Shown here: positions 1 to 10,505 of the stretch, in pieces
Numbering within the stretch: position 1 is the first letter of the stretch
How the letters are laid out: each line of letters opens with the position of its first letter
DNA from: Pictodentalium vernedei
Taxonomy: Eukaryota > Mollusca > Scaphopoda > Dentaliida > Dentaliidae
Direction: 5' to 3'
Length of the DNA: 64,000 bases
NCBI GenBank assembly: GCA_031216915.1
Contig: CM062297.1
Span: 539,298,971-539,362,970 of the forward strand
Position numbers and translations under genes: made by a program
Notes under the pieces: model-generated
Told to the model about the DNA's origin: nothing
Database searches by the model: none
What the model saw: the letters and a program-made list of their open reading frames with translations, nothing else

Positions 1-1
1 T

Positions 2-1426
2 CGGGTAATGAACTCGGTAATGATCTACTTCCGAGCTCATTCGTCCGCGGTAACGTCGGCCTATCTGGACGACATTCTTCAGAGGTACGACAACGAGTTA
101 ACGCTTCAGAACGATGTTCAGAATCTTCTTCTATTGCTCCGACGTCTCGGTTTTATAGTAAACGAGGAGAAGTCGGATCTGGTGCCGTCCAAGTCATTCA
201 CTCATCTGGGAATGAGCTTCGAGACGCACAACAATCTCGTTCGTCTGCCGTTAACCAGAGCGAAATTAGTCAGTTGTTACGCTCGCTATTGTCTGCACGC
301 AGACAAAGTCACGGCGAGAGAATTTATGAGACTGATAGGTCTGTGCGGAGCCGCCGCGGATCTCATTCCGATGGGGCGGTTACGCACACGTCCTCTTCAA
401 ATTTTCCTGACTCAGAATTGGAGTGTGAAAATTCATTCGCTCGATGTAGACGTTCTCTTGTCAGATCAAGTGAAACAAGAGATTCAGACTTGGGCAAACA
501 TTCAGTGGTTAACTCAAGGAGTTCCGCTGCAGTTGCCGGATCCGAGTTTTACCGTTATGACGGATGCCAGTCAAACAGGTTGGGGTGCATCATTAATCCC
601 AACGGATTCGAGATGCCAGGGTCTTTGGGATCTGCAATTCCTGTGCAAGCACATAAACATCAAGGAAATGATGTCAATTTGGCTTGCATTACGTCACTGG
701 ATGGACATTATTCACGATACTCATGTCCAAATCCTATCCGACAATACGACAGTAGTGGCGTATATACGGAATCAGGGAGGCACTCATTCAGTTCCGTTGT
801 TCAATCTAACGGAAAGAATCCTTCTGTTTGCATTAGAACATCACGTTCTTCTTTCGGTCCGTCACATACCGGGTCGTCTGAATGTGCTAGCAGACTCCCT
901 TTCACGAAAGGGTCGCTTGTTGCCGTCGGAGTGGACTCTCAACAAACAAGTATTCAATCAGATTTGCTACCAATGGGAACGGCCAATGATAGACTTATTT
1001 GCGACACATCTCAACAATCAGTTGCAGACGTATGTGTCTCCGTGTCCGGATCCAAGAGCATTTGCAGTAGACGCTCTGTCGATCCCTTGGGACGGAATGA
1101 TAGGATATGCGTATCCTCCAGCGCCGTTAATTCAACAAGTATTGCTAAAGATAAAACAATCTCAATGCAAGATTCTGTTGGTAGCATCTCTGTCGCCACA
1201 GAGACCGTGGATAAATCTACTCAGGTGTCTGTTGTGGGACCTACCGCGGAAGCTTCCTCCACGGGAGGATCTTCTTTCGCAGGGGAAATCGCGCCAACTC
1301 CATCACAACCCGCAAGGTCTCAACCTTCACGTTTTTCCGTTGTGCGGTCCTTCTTGCATGGCAAGCACTTTACAGGATGAGCAGTGCTTGCGATTTCTAA
1401 CTGTAGGAGGACCTCCTCTTCGCTAA
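2..1426 (+). CDS. DIRS RT/RNase H/methyltransferase polyprotein, 3' part
   Basis: The frame is open from the window edge to 1426. It starts inside the reverse transcriptase palm, and the catalytic YLDD motif is visible (reading S-A-Y-L-D-D-I-L-Q near 58-84). It continues into RNase H, with acidic residues in TDASQTGWG, NIKEMMS, LSDNTTV and ADSLSR. It ends in a segment with DLFATH and YAYPP motifs that resembles phage-type Dam adenine methyltransferases, a domain known from DIRS elements. Compared with the complete copy (48202-50517) it has about ten amino-acid differences and no frame break. The recombinase frame overlaps its 3' part. It belongs to copy 1 and probably encoded replication enzymes for cDNA synthesis. 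Confidence 0.88.
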   Translation, partial: RVMNSVMIYFRAHSSAVTSAYLDDILQRYDNELTLQNDVQNLLLLLRRLGFIVNEEKSDLVPSKSFTHLGMSFETHNNLVRLPLTRAKLVSCYARYCLHADKVTAREFMRLIGLCGAAADLIPMGRLRTRPLQIFLTQNWSVKIHSLDVDVLLSDQVKQEIQTWANIQWLTQGVPLQLPDPSFTVMTDASQTGWGASLIPTDSRCQGLWDLQFLCKHINIKEMMSIWLALRHWMDIIHDTHVQILSDNTTVVAYIRNQGGTHSVPLFNLTERILLFALEHHVLLSVRHIPGRLNVLADSLSRKGRLLPSEWTLNKQVFNQICYQWERPMIDLFATHLNNQLQTYVSPCPDPRAFAVDALSIPWDGMIGYAYPPAPLIQQVLLKIKQSQCKILLVASLSPQRPWINLLRCLLWDLPRKLPPREDLLSQGKSRQLHHNPQGLNLHVFPLCGPSCMASTLQDEQCLRFLTVGGPPLR

Positions 1427-2382
1427 ACTATGCGGCTAAGTGGAAGGTTTTTCGTCGTTGGTGTAGGGATCATTCTGTAGATATATTCGATCCCTCTATA
1501 CCAGACATTGCAAACTTTCTAGTATACTTGTTTGACGAAATCAAACTGCAGCCTGTTACTATAAAGGGTTATAAATCTATGTTATCTGATACCTATGCAC
1601 ATCATGATAGTTTACAAATTGGATCTAATGTCTCTTTATCGAAGTTGGTTAGAAACTTTTCGATAAATAGACCCAGAACTCTTAGATTAATTCCTAAGTG
1701 GAATTTAGCTTGGGTTCTTCTTAAATTGAAGGAAAAGCCATTTGAACCTCTTGGGACAGTAGATTTCAAATTCTTGTCTTATAAGACAGCTTTTCTCTTA
1801 GCTTTCTCTTCTGCTAGAAGAGTCAGTGAGCTTCATGCACTATCGGTGGATGATTCTCATTATCGTAGTGTTGGGAACACTATCACCTTCACTACTAATG
1901 TGGGTTTTTTAGCTAAGAATCAGGCTCCTAATAAATATCCGGAACCTATTGTTATTAAGGCTCTTCCGTCTTCAGACGGGCGTAGGCCTTTACTCTGTCC
2001 TGTTAGAGCATTACGTATCTATAAACAGAGATCTCAGTTTATCAGAAAGGGACGGAAACGTTTCTTTCTGTCTTTGATGCCTAATAGAAAGGACATTTCA
2101 GTCCATTCTATTGCTAGATGGATTCAGTTAACTATCCGTACTGCTTATGAAGATTTATCTTCTTCTCAGCAGTCTGTGCTTAAGATTTCTGCTCATGAAG
2201 TAAGAGCTCTTTCTACTTCCTGGGCTTATGCTAATAGTGTTGCTATTACAGATTTAATGAAGGCTGCTTATTGGTCTCAGCCATCCACATTTACGAATTT
2301 TTATCTCAGAAATATTGAGTCCATTTCTGGAGACCTGCATTGTTTAGGTCCGTTATCTGTTGCTCAGAATGTCGTCCACTAA
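274..2382 (+). pseudogene. DIRS tyrosine recombinase frame, broken by one nonsense codon
   Basis: This is the same frame as the 702-codon recombinase frame at 49365-51473. Here it is interrupted by a single TGA at 1378-1380, where the complete copy has CAA. The downstream part (1384-2382) contains the recombinase core: an Arg box (ARRVSELHAL), the H-x-x-R box (SAHEVRAL) and the putative nucleophile Tyr in FYLRN. The upstream part overlaps RT/RNase H in another frame and is Ser/Arg-rich. Reinitiation at the Met of 1384 could still give a 332-residue protein carrying all the catalytic boxes, so loss of function is likely but not certain. The nonsense codon sits in a cluster of four substitutions within about 12 bp. 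Confidence 0.85.
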
Positions 2383-2447
2383 ACAGTTGCAACTATAGTT
2401 ATGCAGGCTTTCTGTTCCGGCAGTGACTCCGTCCGGCTGCCCCCTTC

Positions 2448-2500
2448 GCTCTGGGCTATTTGACCCAGGGCAAGGGGAAGGGGGGGGGGGGGGGGGGGGT
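2448..2500 (+). other. Stem-loop and G-run after the recombinase stop (copy 1)
   Basis: GCTCTGGG (2448-2455) can pair with CCCAGGGC (2464-2471). It is followed at once by an uninterrupted G tract. The same arrangement is found in the other DIRS-A copies and, with different stem bases, in family C. Confidence 0.6.
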
Positions 2501-2984
2501 GTTCCCTTAGGTCACCTGCTTTATAGTGAAAAGCAAGGGAATGCCTCCTCCAAGTCAGTATTTCTGAGTCGCTTCCGGGATGGTTTTAAAGTGTAATATT
2601 AATGTTTAAATTCATTCATGTCTTATTTTTAAAGTGTAGCTCGGTGTGAAGCATTTGTATATGTCAAGTGTCAAACGGACTTTAATATACAATACTCGGA
2701 CACTTTTAAATGACTATAAAGAGTCTCAATTCTCTGGACTACTTTATTTATTGGCTTGCTTTAAAAATAATTAGTATAAGGGTTATACTGGATGTTAATA
2801 GAGAACATGAATGTTATTGTGCTCAATTATTAAGGGTAGTGTATCTTTCTAATTTAATATTAAATAAGAAAGATACATGTAAAGCCTAATACTCCTTTTC
2901 TCCTTAAGGGGTTACCTCTTTACTATATAGTTGAGCTTATTGGATTTTCCTCTATGTCCTAGGCCCTCCAGCCTGTTTACTATT

Positions 2985-3073
2985 CAGCTAAGTCTGGGTC
3001 ATTGGTACAGTATAAAAATGTTAAAAAATTTATAGTAATTTATTTATTTTTTATACTTACCAATGACCCAGAC
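2985..3073 (+). repeat. DIRS internal complementary region (copy 1)
   Basis: The left half (CAGCTAAGTCTGGGTCATTG onward) is the reverse complement of a family A left end as seen at 45338. The right half, from GTTAAAAAAT to CCCAGAC, is the reverse complement of this copy's own right end at 3310-3376. The junction falls between ...TAAAAAT and GTTAAAA. Such a region templates the joined ends of the circular intermediate in DIRS replication models. Confidence 0.88.
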
Positions 3074-3376
3074 GGGGATGGCCCTCCCTGGAGTTGGGAA
3101 CTCTTGCCTCCCCGCTGAGTACATAGCGCTGACCAGGCACTGCCAGTAAGAATGATAATTGGCGCCAATTTCGGGATGTCTGCGTCACTGCGCATGCGCA
3201 GTAGAGGCGTAGTATGGAGGTCCTTTAGGACATGATTTCTTTTTGTTTTGGATGCAAATTTTGGGGATTGGGGGGCAAAATTTGTGTTTGGCCCTGGTTT
3301 TGTTAGAGTTAGCACCAGCTAAGTCTGGGTCATTGGTAAGTATAAAAAATATATAAATTACTATAAATTTTTTAAC

Positions 3377-3607
3377 TTTTCCACCAAACTTCATAACAAT
3401 ATGTATTATCAATAGACGGTGTGTCATCAATTATTCTGCGGTCTGTAAATCCACAGGGTCAAGGTCACAGGTCACAGGATCAAGAAAATCTTAAGATATT
3501 TTTGATATTTTTTTCGGCTAAAGTTTGTAACAATATTAGTATTAGAAAACATGCCCATGCGATCAGTGGCCCTCAGCGGAGCTCTCTAGGCCTGACAGGC
3601 CTCTTGT
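3377..3607 (+). mobile_element. Helentron-like element, 3' end only
   Basis: The stretch ends in the hairpin GGCCTgacAGGCC followed by TCTTGT at about 3588-3607. This is the same terminal signature as the element at 59771-61714 (GGCCCCgtGGGGCC then TCTTGT). The 5' part is missing; DIRS copy 1 apparently inserted into it, and the rest lies to the left of the window. No coding sequence is visible. Confidence 0.5.
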
Positions 3608-4520
3608 CTGTTATCTGACGCATTAACAGCGATAGTTTTATGCGCCGGATGGAGTTGTGTGGAGTGGCTTGAAATGTTATTTCGATGGGTCGTTTACACA
3701 CATGTCTACTCCAGTTATTAACTGGAGTGGTAGATGTTTTTCCCTCTTGACCTGTTTTGTTTTAGAGAATCTTTTAACATAAGGTCAAGTTTGGGCATAT
3801 ATTACGGTTTTCTCATTTATTTCGGACATGAGTTCATATATTGCGTTACAATCCTGAGTCCGAGGGTCTCTCTATGCAGGGATCTTGGGACCCTCGGTTA
3901 TTGGAAATCACATATTCAATAATGTCTCATTGTTTACGATTACATCATCAAATTTTTTTCCGTTCATGTATTTATAAATGCACATCAGAGTTTATCAGAA
4001 GAGAAGTAATGTCGAGAAATTACCCTGACTCTTCCCAGTTTTCCTTTGGTTACAGACCAATTTGGCCTCAGTACATCCAATACAGGCATTTAATCTATTA
4101 TATCTTGTTTGACAGAGCTCATAGAGCTCTGTCAAACAAGATACAATAGAGTAAATGCTAAGTTTATCTCCAGAATACAGGAATGTGACACAATCAATGT
4201 TAATTGAATACTCCTGTTTATTGAATAATTTTCATTGGCAAAGTGGCTATTCAATTAACAGGGTTCCACTGTATAAGGCTTTTGAGCGCATTTTCATGGG
4301 AATGAATGATAGGATATGTGTATCCTTCAATTCATTTGTTTCTATTGATTTCATTGAGGTTATGGGGTCTGTTATTGAGCATTTGCCAGAAGCTTCCCCA
4401 TGAGAGGGTTTTCTTCTTTAAGGGAAGTTTTATTCTGCACTTCCTTCTCCACTCTCAGAAGCATTACGGAGTATTTCTGATGTGAAAGAGCTTTATGGTC
4501 ACTATATTATTGCTATCTGC
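3608..4520 (+). pseudogene. Old, heavily decayed DIRS family A fragment (RNase H to methyltransferase)
   Basis: Several stretches still align to 49440-50400 of the complete element. Near 3679, 'gatgggtcgtttacacac' matches the 'gatggggcggttacgcac' stretch. The segment 3880-3960 corresponds to the 'gggtctttgggatccgcaattc' region. The segment 4300-4400 holds 'gaatgataggatatg.gtatcct' and 'gaagcttcc.c..gaggatctt'. The reading frames are destroyed. A palindromic insertion lies inside at about 4068-4265. This is much older than the other DIRS-A copies here. Confidence 0.6.
4068..4265. repeat. Palindrome-containing insertion, shared with 42123-42224
   Basis: A near-perfect palindrome at 4105-4145 has arms ATCTTGTTTGACAGAGCT and AGCTCTGTCAAACAAGAT around a short centre. 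The same palindrome, with the flanks 'tcagtacatcca.ta.a.gcattta' and 'aataaatgct.ag', occurs at 42123-42224 inside the hAT element. It is therefore a dispersed foldback repeat. No ORF is associated with it. Confidence 0.65.
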
Positions 4521-5247
4521 ACCAGCAATGATTAAGTAATGTGGGTGAGGTGGTTTGGCCCCAACCCCCCCCCCCCCCCCCCCCCCCACACTCACACTGT
4601 CGCGTATACATATATTTTAATACATACATACTCTGCATCTGGGTTGTGTTGGATGGTGCCCTCATAAGCATATAATAAAATTATGCAGTTCTCTTTCATT
4701 TGTTTTTGGTACTTAATTTCTGATTTCTAATATACAGGCACTTATTTTATCATCATAATGGCCATTTAGTGGTTTTTAGATGATTAATAGGCTGGATTTT
4801 TATGCACTCGCGCAATGTGTGATTACGCTATCTCTTTGGTGTACCTTGAAATTGTTATATATTTCTAGGGCGGTCTGTGTTGGAGCCAGTTAATCATACC
4901 TACCTCCATTTCTAGATCCTAGTCTCTATTTTGTCGGTTCTTAAATCGCATATTCTTCTTGTGTTATAGTTGTAGATACCAAATAGTACATGTTGGATAG
5001 TGTTTTTACCGGATTAATATTACAGATGCCTCCTGTGATTGATCTTGAAGCGTGTTTTCTCTGCAGAGATTGTTCATCATATCCCACTTTTGTATGTATG
5101 TTATATTTGATTTCTCACTGATTTTGTTGTACCTGTATATGGCGTCTGCATATTTTGTAGCGGATTATGTTATTTACCAAAATCATCGCTATAGCCTTGG
5201 CTTGTGAAGTGGTGTTAAGTACCATTTATTATTCATGAATTAATTTT
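4521..5247. other. Unassigned AT-rich spacer with a poly-C tract
   Basis: A C tract occupies about 4565-4587. I see no ORF of note, no repeat shared with the rest of the window and no RNA gene here. Confidence 0.5.
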
Positions 5248-6546
5248 TAGCTCATCTTGACAAAGTCAAGCTGAGCTAATCTCATCACTCTCCGTCCGTC
5301 GTCCGTCGTCCGTCAACACCATGTTTTGCTCTTCTCCTCCAAAGCCACTGGGCCAATTCAAGTGAAAGTTTGTGTGAGTGATGGTCCCAAAGGGGCATTT
5401 CATTTTTGTTCAACTCGGCATGCCCAGCCCCATAGGGAGGGAGTGGGGGAAAATGCTCCAAAATATTTTTAAAATCTTCTTCTCAAGAACCAGTGTGTAC
5501 AATGACTTGTTATTTGCTATGGAGCTTCCATATGAGGTGTAGAGTCAAGTTTGTTCAAACGAAGTTCGTGAAGTAATATTTGGCTTTGTAATAGGAGGGG
5601 TAAGATTTTTGGCCCCGCCCAAAATTTCTATTTTCTGAACCGATGGTCCGGTATGAACCAAATTTGGTTTGTGGTATTATTGGGTCATAAGTACTTGACC
5701 CATGCAAAAAAAAAATTCCCGCATCCCCATGGGAACCCTGGGAGCTAAAAATAGAAATATTTTCAAACGCCCATATTTCCCAAACCCCATGGAACAGAGA
5801 GCTTTTATTTGGTATGAAGTATCCTTATGATCAGTAGAAATGAATGGTAAAAAAAAATGCCATCGGTTATGTTAGGGTGTTCTGTAATGGGCATCGAAAA
5901 AGTGCTGAGTCAGCATATTTGCAAAAATTTTAAAAAAATCTTTTCTCCAGAACCAATCATCAGAATCTTTTGATATTTGGTATACAGCATTCATAGGGGG
6001 GTCAGATAAAAGTTTGTTGAAATAAAGCTCATTGGTTTATATTTGGGCTCTCTACAGAAGCCCGAAGTTTTAACATAGGGTAATATGGGGAATATTCTTT
6101 AAAAATCTTCTTCTTCAGAACCACCAGTCAGAATCTTTTAATATTTGGTATACATCATTGTTATGAGGGTCAGATTCTAGATTGTTCAAACCAAGTCCCT
6201 AGGTTAATATTTGGGCTTCCTACAGAAGCCCAAATTTTATCTTTGTTCAATATGGAGGGTAATTTTAAAAAATCTTCTTCTTCGGATCCATCAGTCAGAA
6301 TGCTTTGATATTTGGTATGCAACATCTCTATGGGGGTCAGATTGAAGTTTGTTCAAATCAGATCCCTAGGTATATATTTGGGCTCACTATGGTAGCCCAA
6401 ATTTTTACTTAGTGCAATATGAGGAAATTTCTTTAAAAATCTTCTTCTTCAGATCCACCAGTCGGAATGCTTTTATATTTGGTATACAACATCTCTAGGG
6501 GGGTCAGATTACAGGTTGTTCAATTCGAGTGCCTAGGTTAATATTT

Positions 6547-7372
6547 GTTCACTTGGCCCGACAATAAATTCAAGACATAAATATGGACAGAAATTAAGGT
6601 GTTACTGCCCAGAGACATTTGAGACAAACCACTAAATAGAAACATGAGAATTAAAAGCACAAATGTAATACAAGTGGCATAATTCCTATGCGATGAAGTC
6701 GGCTACAGTTGCTAAATACATGTACATCTTATAGGAACCTCATTATTGTAATGTTTGGTTTTTGTATTATCAGGATTCAGCAATGCTGATGGAGAGACAA
6801 ATGTTTTCGTTCCAGGTGTACCCAAAGATCTGATGTCATACCACTTGCCTGTTTTGTTAAACTTGAGTAGCAGGCATTACAAACAAAGCAGTCTTTTTCA
6901 GCCTTTTCATCAAACTTCACTGTGATGTATTCTCGTATAACAGAAGAATGAGAAGATGCTTGCTTTCTACTGCTAGTAGCCATGATGATCACTATTACCA
7001 TGCTTCTAATAAAGTACGAGACTAAACGAACGACAGAGCCGCTGAGCAAATGGGATTCCACAAATAACTCTCACACAAATTCCTTGAAATCTATAAATAG
7101 CGAATTAGTGGTGTGTGGTTTTCTGGGAATCTGAAACTGAAAGTGAAACGACAGAATTTTGCAGTGAATTTGACTATTTTCCTGATAGAAACATTAAAAC
7201 TAGAAGAGTTCGCTCCTTATTTCAACTGATGTCGACATTGTCGAACACTGATTTGTTTTCCTCGAAGCTTCGTTTGACTAACAAAACGGCAAACTATTCG
7301 AGGTCGATATAAGAATACCAAAGCGAGTCAACATCGAATCGAATACTTGAAGCTTCACAGGGCCCTATTTCA
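6547..7372 (-). mobile_element. hAT-like fragment inserted in the Helentron-like element
   Basis: The family 1 repeat breaks at 'ggttaatatttg' (~6547) and resumes at about 7373 with 'tttcacatataacatct'. The reverse complement of the right edge reads TAGGGCCCTGTGAAGCTTC, a sequence reminiscent of hAT termini. No matching left terminus is clear. The insert contains an ORF with a BED-type zinc finger on the minus strand. Confidence 0.45.
6777..6983 (-). pseudogene. BED-type zinc-finger fragment of a hAT transposase
   Basis: Reading from the Met at 6983 gives a short protein starting MATSSRKQ. It has a C-x2-C pair (C-N-A-C) and a later H-x4-H pair (HLERKH), with an aromatic/basic lead, as in the BED fingers that open hAT transposases and ZBED proteins. 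BED fingers bind DNA at the transposon termini. The frame stops right after the finger (at 6777), so no catalytic domain follows; this could be a first exon or a truncated relic. No splice donor was identified. Confidence 0.5.
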
Positions 7373-7999
7373 CATATAACATCTTTGGAAGATTCATTCA
7401 CATGTTTGTTGAAATCAAATCCCAGGGTCCATATTTGGGCTCTCTATGGAAGCCCAAATGTTCAGATTAGTGCAATATGAGGAGTTTTCTTTAAAAATCT
7501 ACTTCCGATCCACCAATCAGATTCTTTTGATATTTGGTATGCAGCATCCTTGGGAGGGGGGAGGGGGATTCAAGTCTGTTCAAGCCAAGTCCCTGGGTTC
7601 ATATCATATTTAGGGGCCCTGTGGGAGCCCGAATTATAACTTAGTTCAATATGAGGAATATTCTTTAAAAATATTTTTCTTCAGATTCAGAAGTCAGAAT
7701 CTTTTGATATTTGGTATACAGCATCCTTATGGTGGTGAGATTCAAGTTTGTTCAAGCCAAGTCCCAGGATTCATATTTGGGTTCCCTGTGCGATCCTGAA
7801 TTATTACTTAGTTCAATATGAGGATATTCTTTAAAAATCTTCTTTTTTTTTTTTTAGATCCACTGGTCAGATATCTTTGGATATTTCGTATAAGCTTTTC
7901 TTAGGAGGGGCATATGCAACTTGTTGAAATCAGTTCCCTGGGTTGATAGTTAGGCTACCATGTCAGGTGAGTGCCCTCAGGCCCCCTGGGGCATCTTGT

Positions 8000-8313
8000 T
8001 ATGATATCTGGGTCATATTGGCTTCATGAAACTCTGCGGTATCCAGGGATCCCTTGGTTCGATTTTCAAAAATTTTTCATGAAAAAACATCCAAAATTGC
8101 ATATTTTCACTAAAATGACCAAAGCAACACAAAAATTCACAATCACTAATCTAACCATAGCATATATTGTCCAACATGAAGCACTCTCTGATACAGAAAA
8201 GTAATATCAGCCAAAAAAAGAATAGTTTTTAAAAAATTTGAATTTTCAAAGAAATTTTGCATAAAAATTGACGATTTTTCAAATTTCCGAGCACAAAGAA
8301 ATCAGCCTATCTG
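8000..8313. other. Unassigned AT-rich sequence
   Basis: This stretch lies between the end of the Helentron-like element and the long inverted repeat. I see no gene or recognisable repeat. The one short ORF (7971-8204) looks fortuitous. Confidence 0.4.
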
Positions 8314-8315
8314 AA

Positions 8316-8590
8316 AAATCGGTTCTTCCAATAGACATAGCTATTGTTTTAAAAGTTTCCTGAGTTATTTGCCATTACATAACATGTAAGATATTGTTTC
8401 TCCTATTTTTGTGAATTAAATTGATTTGCCATTACATAACATGTAAGATATTGTTTCTCCTATTTTTGTGAATTAAATTGATTTAATTCACAAAAATAGG
8501 AGAAACAATATCTGACATGTTATGTAGTGGCAAATGACTCAGGAAACTTTTAAAATAATAGCTATGTCTATTGGAAGAACCGATTTTTTC
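8316..8590. repeat. Long inverted repeat (foldback) with one arm internally duplicated
   Basis: The left arm (8318 onward, 'aaaatcggttcttccaata') recurs inverted at the right edge ('tattggaagaaccgatttt', to ~8588). The centre lies near 8480 (GAATTAAATTGATTTAATTC). The left arm holds a direct duplication of about 60 bp (from 'gccattacataacatgta' at ~8370 and again at ~8430), while the right arm has it once. The sequence could form a very stable hairpin. Transposition origin is not shown. Confidence 0.8.
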
Positions 8591-8613
8591 ATGTGCATCT
8601 CTCTGCACATTTT

Positions 8614-9670
8614 TAGCTCAACTTTAACATAGTCTGTCTGTCAACAATTCAATACAGCTCGGGCTAGAGGCTGTATTTATGAACCGATCTTTACGAAACT
8701 TCTTGGGTACCTTTGTTATCACCGTGGGACGAGAACTAGTGTTTTGGGGTGCGGTCCGAAATTCAAGATGGCCACCGACAGTCATTTTGTACCGAAATTA
8801 GTGCAATTCAGTTTTTTGTACAAAACTTATGTATGAAAGTTCTGATTTGAATAAATTTTTGTATGAATGTTTATTAACATGGAATACATCACATATAATA
8901 CAGGCCTTTTTCTTCTTGTGCAGAAATTATGCAAATTTGATTAACTTTGATTTATTCAGTGCTACTTATACACAGTAAGTACACATGTCAATACGGTTCG
9001 GGCATGGAACTGTATTTATGAACCGATCTCCACGAAACTTCTTAGGTACCTTAGTTTTCACCTTGGGACGAGTGCTTTGGGGTGCGCTCGAAATTCAAGA
9101 TGGCTGCCGTGGCCATTTTGTACCGAAATTAGCTGCAATCAGTTTTTGTACAGAACTTCAATTTGAATGTTCTGATTTGAATAAATTTTTGTATGAATGT
9201 TTAGTAACATGGAATACATCACATATAATACGGGTTTTTTTCTCGTGCAGAAATTATGCAAATTAGATGAACTTTGATTTATTCAGTGCAATTTATACAC
9301 AGTACACATGTCAATACGACTCGGGCTAGATGCTGTATTTATGAACCGATCTTCACGAAACGTCTTGGGTTATCACCTTGGGACAAGAATGAGTGTTTTG
9401 GGGTGTGGTCTGACTTATACACTTATACACAGTAAGTGCACATTTCAGTACGGCTCTGGCTAGAGACATCTAACTGTCACGCACCTTTACAATACTTTAC
9501 CTGTACATTTGCTACAGGCTACGGTCAGTATTTATGTACAGACCTTTACAATACTTTACATGTACCTTTGTTATCAGGTCATTACCTAAATGTGTGTCAT
9601 TGCATGGTCACATACTGTACATGTACATGTCTTACACAAGTTGAGCTACAGTGTCATTGACACTTTCATT
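8614..9670 (+). mobile_element. Helentron-like element, family 2, short copy
   Basis: It begins TAGCTCAACTTTAAC, with the inner arm of the 5' palindrome degenerate or deleted. It contains ~330-bp units ('ggctcgggctagaggc.gtatttatgaaccgatct'). It ends 'caagttgagctacagtgtcattgaca' then CTTTCATT at 9670. The AAGTTGAGCTA block is the inverse of the 5' end, and AGTGTCATTGACACT is the terminal hairpin. No protein-coding capacity is visible; short ORFs such as 8985-9266 are repeat translations. Confidence 0.65.
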
Positions 9671-9672
9671 TT

Positions 9673-10505
9673 TAGTCCCCTACAGGGGAACCGTAAGAGG
9701 ACTATAGGATTGCACTCCGTCTGTCTGTCTGTCTGTCTGTCCATCCGTCCGTCCGTCCATCCGTCCGTCCGTCCGTCCATCCGTCCGTCCATCCGTCCGT
9801 CTGTCCATCTGTCCGTCCGTCCGTCTGTCTGTTTTTTATTTATGTTACCACCTCTCCTTCCAACATGCTTTAAGCTACACCTTTCATATTTGGTACATGG
9901 ATAAATGGTTCTGAGGGGATGATGTACGCTCAAAATTTTTTTTTAAAATCCAAGATGGTGGAATGGCGGCCATTTTTGTTGTGTTTTTTAAGCTTATTTT
10001 TCTCTATTTTCATGTTACCACCCCTCCCACCAACATGGTTCAAGCTACACTTTGCATATTTGGCACATGGATAGAGGGTTGGGAGGGGATGATGCACGTT
10101 CAATATTTTTTTTTCAAAATTCAAGATGGCGGCATGGCGGCCATTTTTGTTGTGTTTTTTAAGCTTTTTTCTCTATTTTATGTTACCACCCCTCACTCCA
10201 ACATGGTTCAAGCTACACTTTTTATATCTGGCTTTTTTATGTTACCACCTCTCCCTCCAACATGCTTTAAGCTACACCTTTCATATTTGGTACATGGATA
10301 AATGGTTCTGAGGGGATGATGCACGCTCAAAATTTTTTTTCAAAAATCCAAGATGGCGGAATGGTGGCCATTTTTGTTGTGTTTTTCAAGCTTTTTTTTC
10401 TCTATTTTCATGTTACCACCCCTCCCACCAACATGGTTCAAGCTACACTTTGCATATTTGGCACATGGATAGGTGGTTGGGAGGGGATGATGCACGTTAA
10501 ATTTT
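9673..10505 (+). mobile_element. Repeat element starting TAGTCCCCTACAGGGG, with a ~170-bp tandem array
   Basis: It starts exactly where the preceding element ends. The 5' end can fold as AGTCCcctacagggg...GGACT. A (GTCC/GTCT)n pyrimidine-rich stretch follows at 9715-9832. Then come ~170-bp units built around 'ttaccacc.ctcc..ccaacatg.tt.aagctacac', 'gaggggatgatg.acg' and 'atccaagatggcgg.atgg'. A further piece of the same unit lies at 12674-12712, beyond a nested element. The 3' end was not found. Confidence 0.6.

Larger units (their letters stand above)
1..3376 (+). mobile_element. DIRS-type retrotransposon, family A, copy 1 (3' part)
   Basis: This is the 3' portion of a DIRS element whose 5' half lies outside the window. 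It aligns without large gaps to 49092-52358, with only scattered substitutions. It carries the end of the RT/RNase H frame, the tyrosine recombinase frame, a G-run, the internal complementary region and the right inverted terminal repeat, ending ...TTTTTTAAC at 3376. Its right ITR (3149-3376) keeps 110 bp (3193-3302) that the otherwise intact copy at 45338-52358 has lost. No target duplication is expected, because DIRS elements integrate by tyrosine recombinase. The right flank (3377 onward) looks like the tail of a Helentron-like repeat. Confidence 0.93.
5248..7999 (+). mobile_element. Non-autonomous Helentron-like element, family 1 (copy 1)
   Basis: The element starts with the palindrome TAGCTCATCTTGAC/GTCAAGCTGAGCTA. 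It continues with 'ccgtccgtcgtccgtc' and several degenerate ~150-bp units ('cttcttcag..cca.cagtcagaat.ctttgatatttggtat'). It ends in the hairpin AGGCCCC..GGGGC followed by TCTTGTT. It aligns over most of its length with 59771-61714. It carries no Rep/helicase ORF. A fragment with a BED-finger ORF interrupts it at about 6547-7372. The assignment to Helentrons rests on end structure, so the superfamily is an inference. Confidence 0.65.

Noticed and set aside
9590-9933. ORFs rich in Ser/Pro/Val or Asp/Gly/Trp/Arg ('RPSVRPSIRPS', 'DGRMDGRTDG')
   Set aside because: They arise from the simple (GTCC/GTCT)n tract at 9715-9832.
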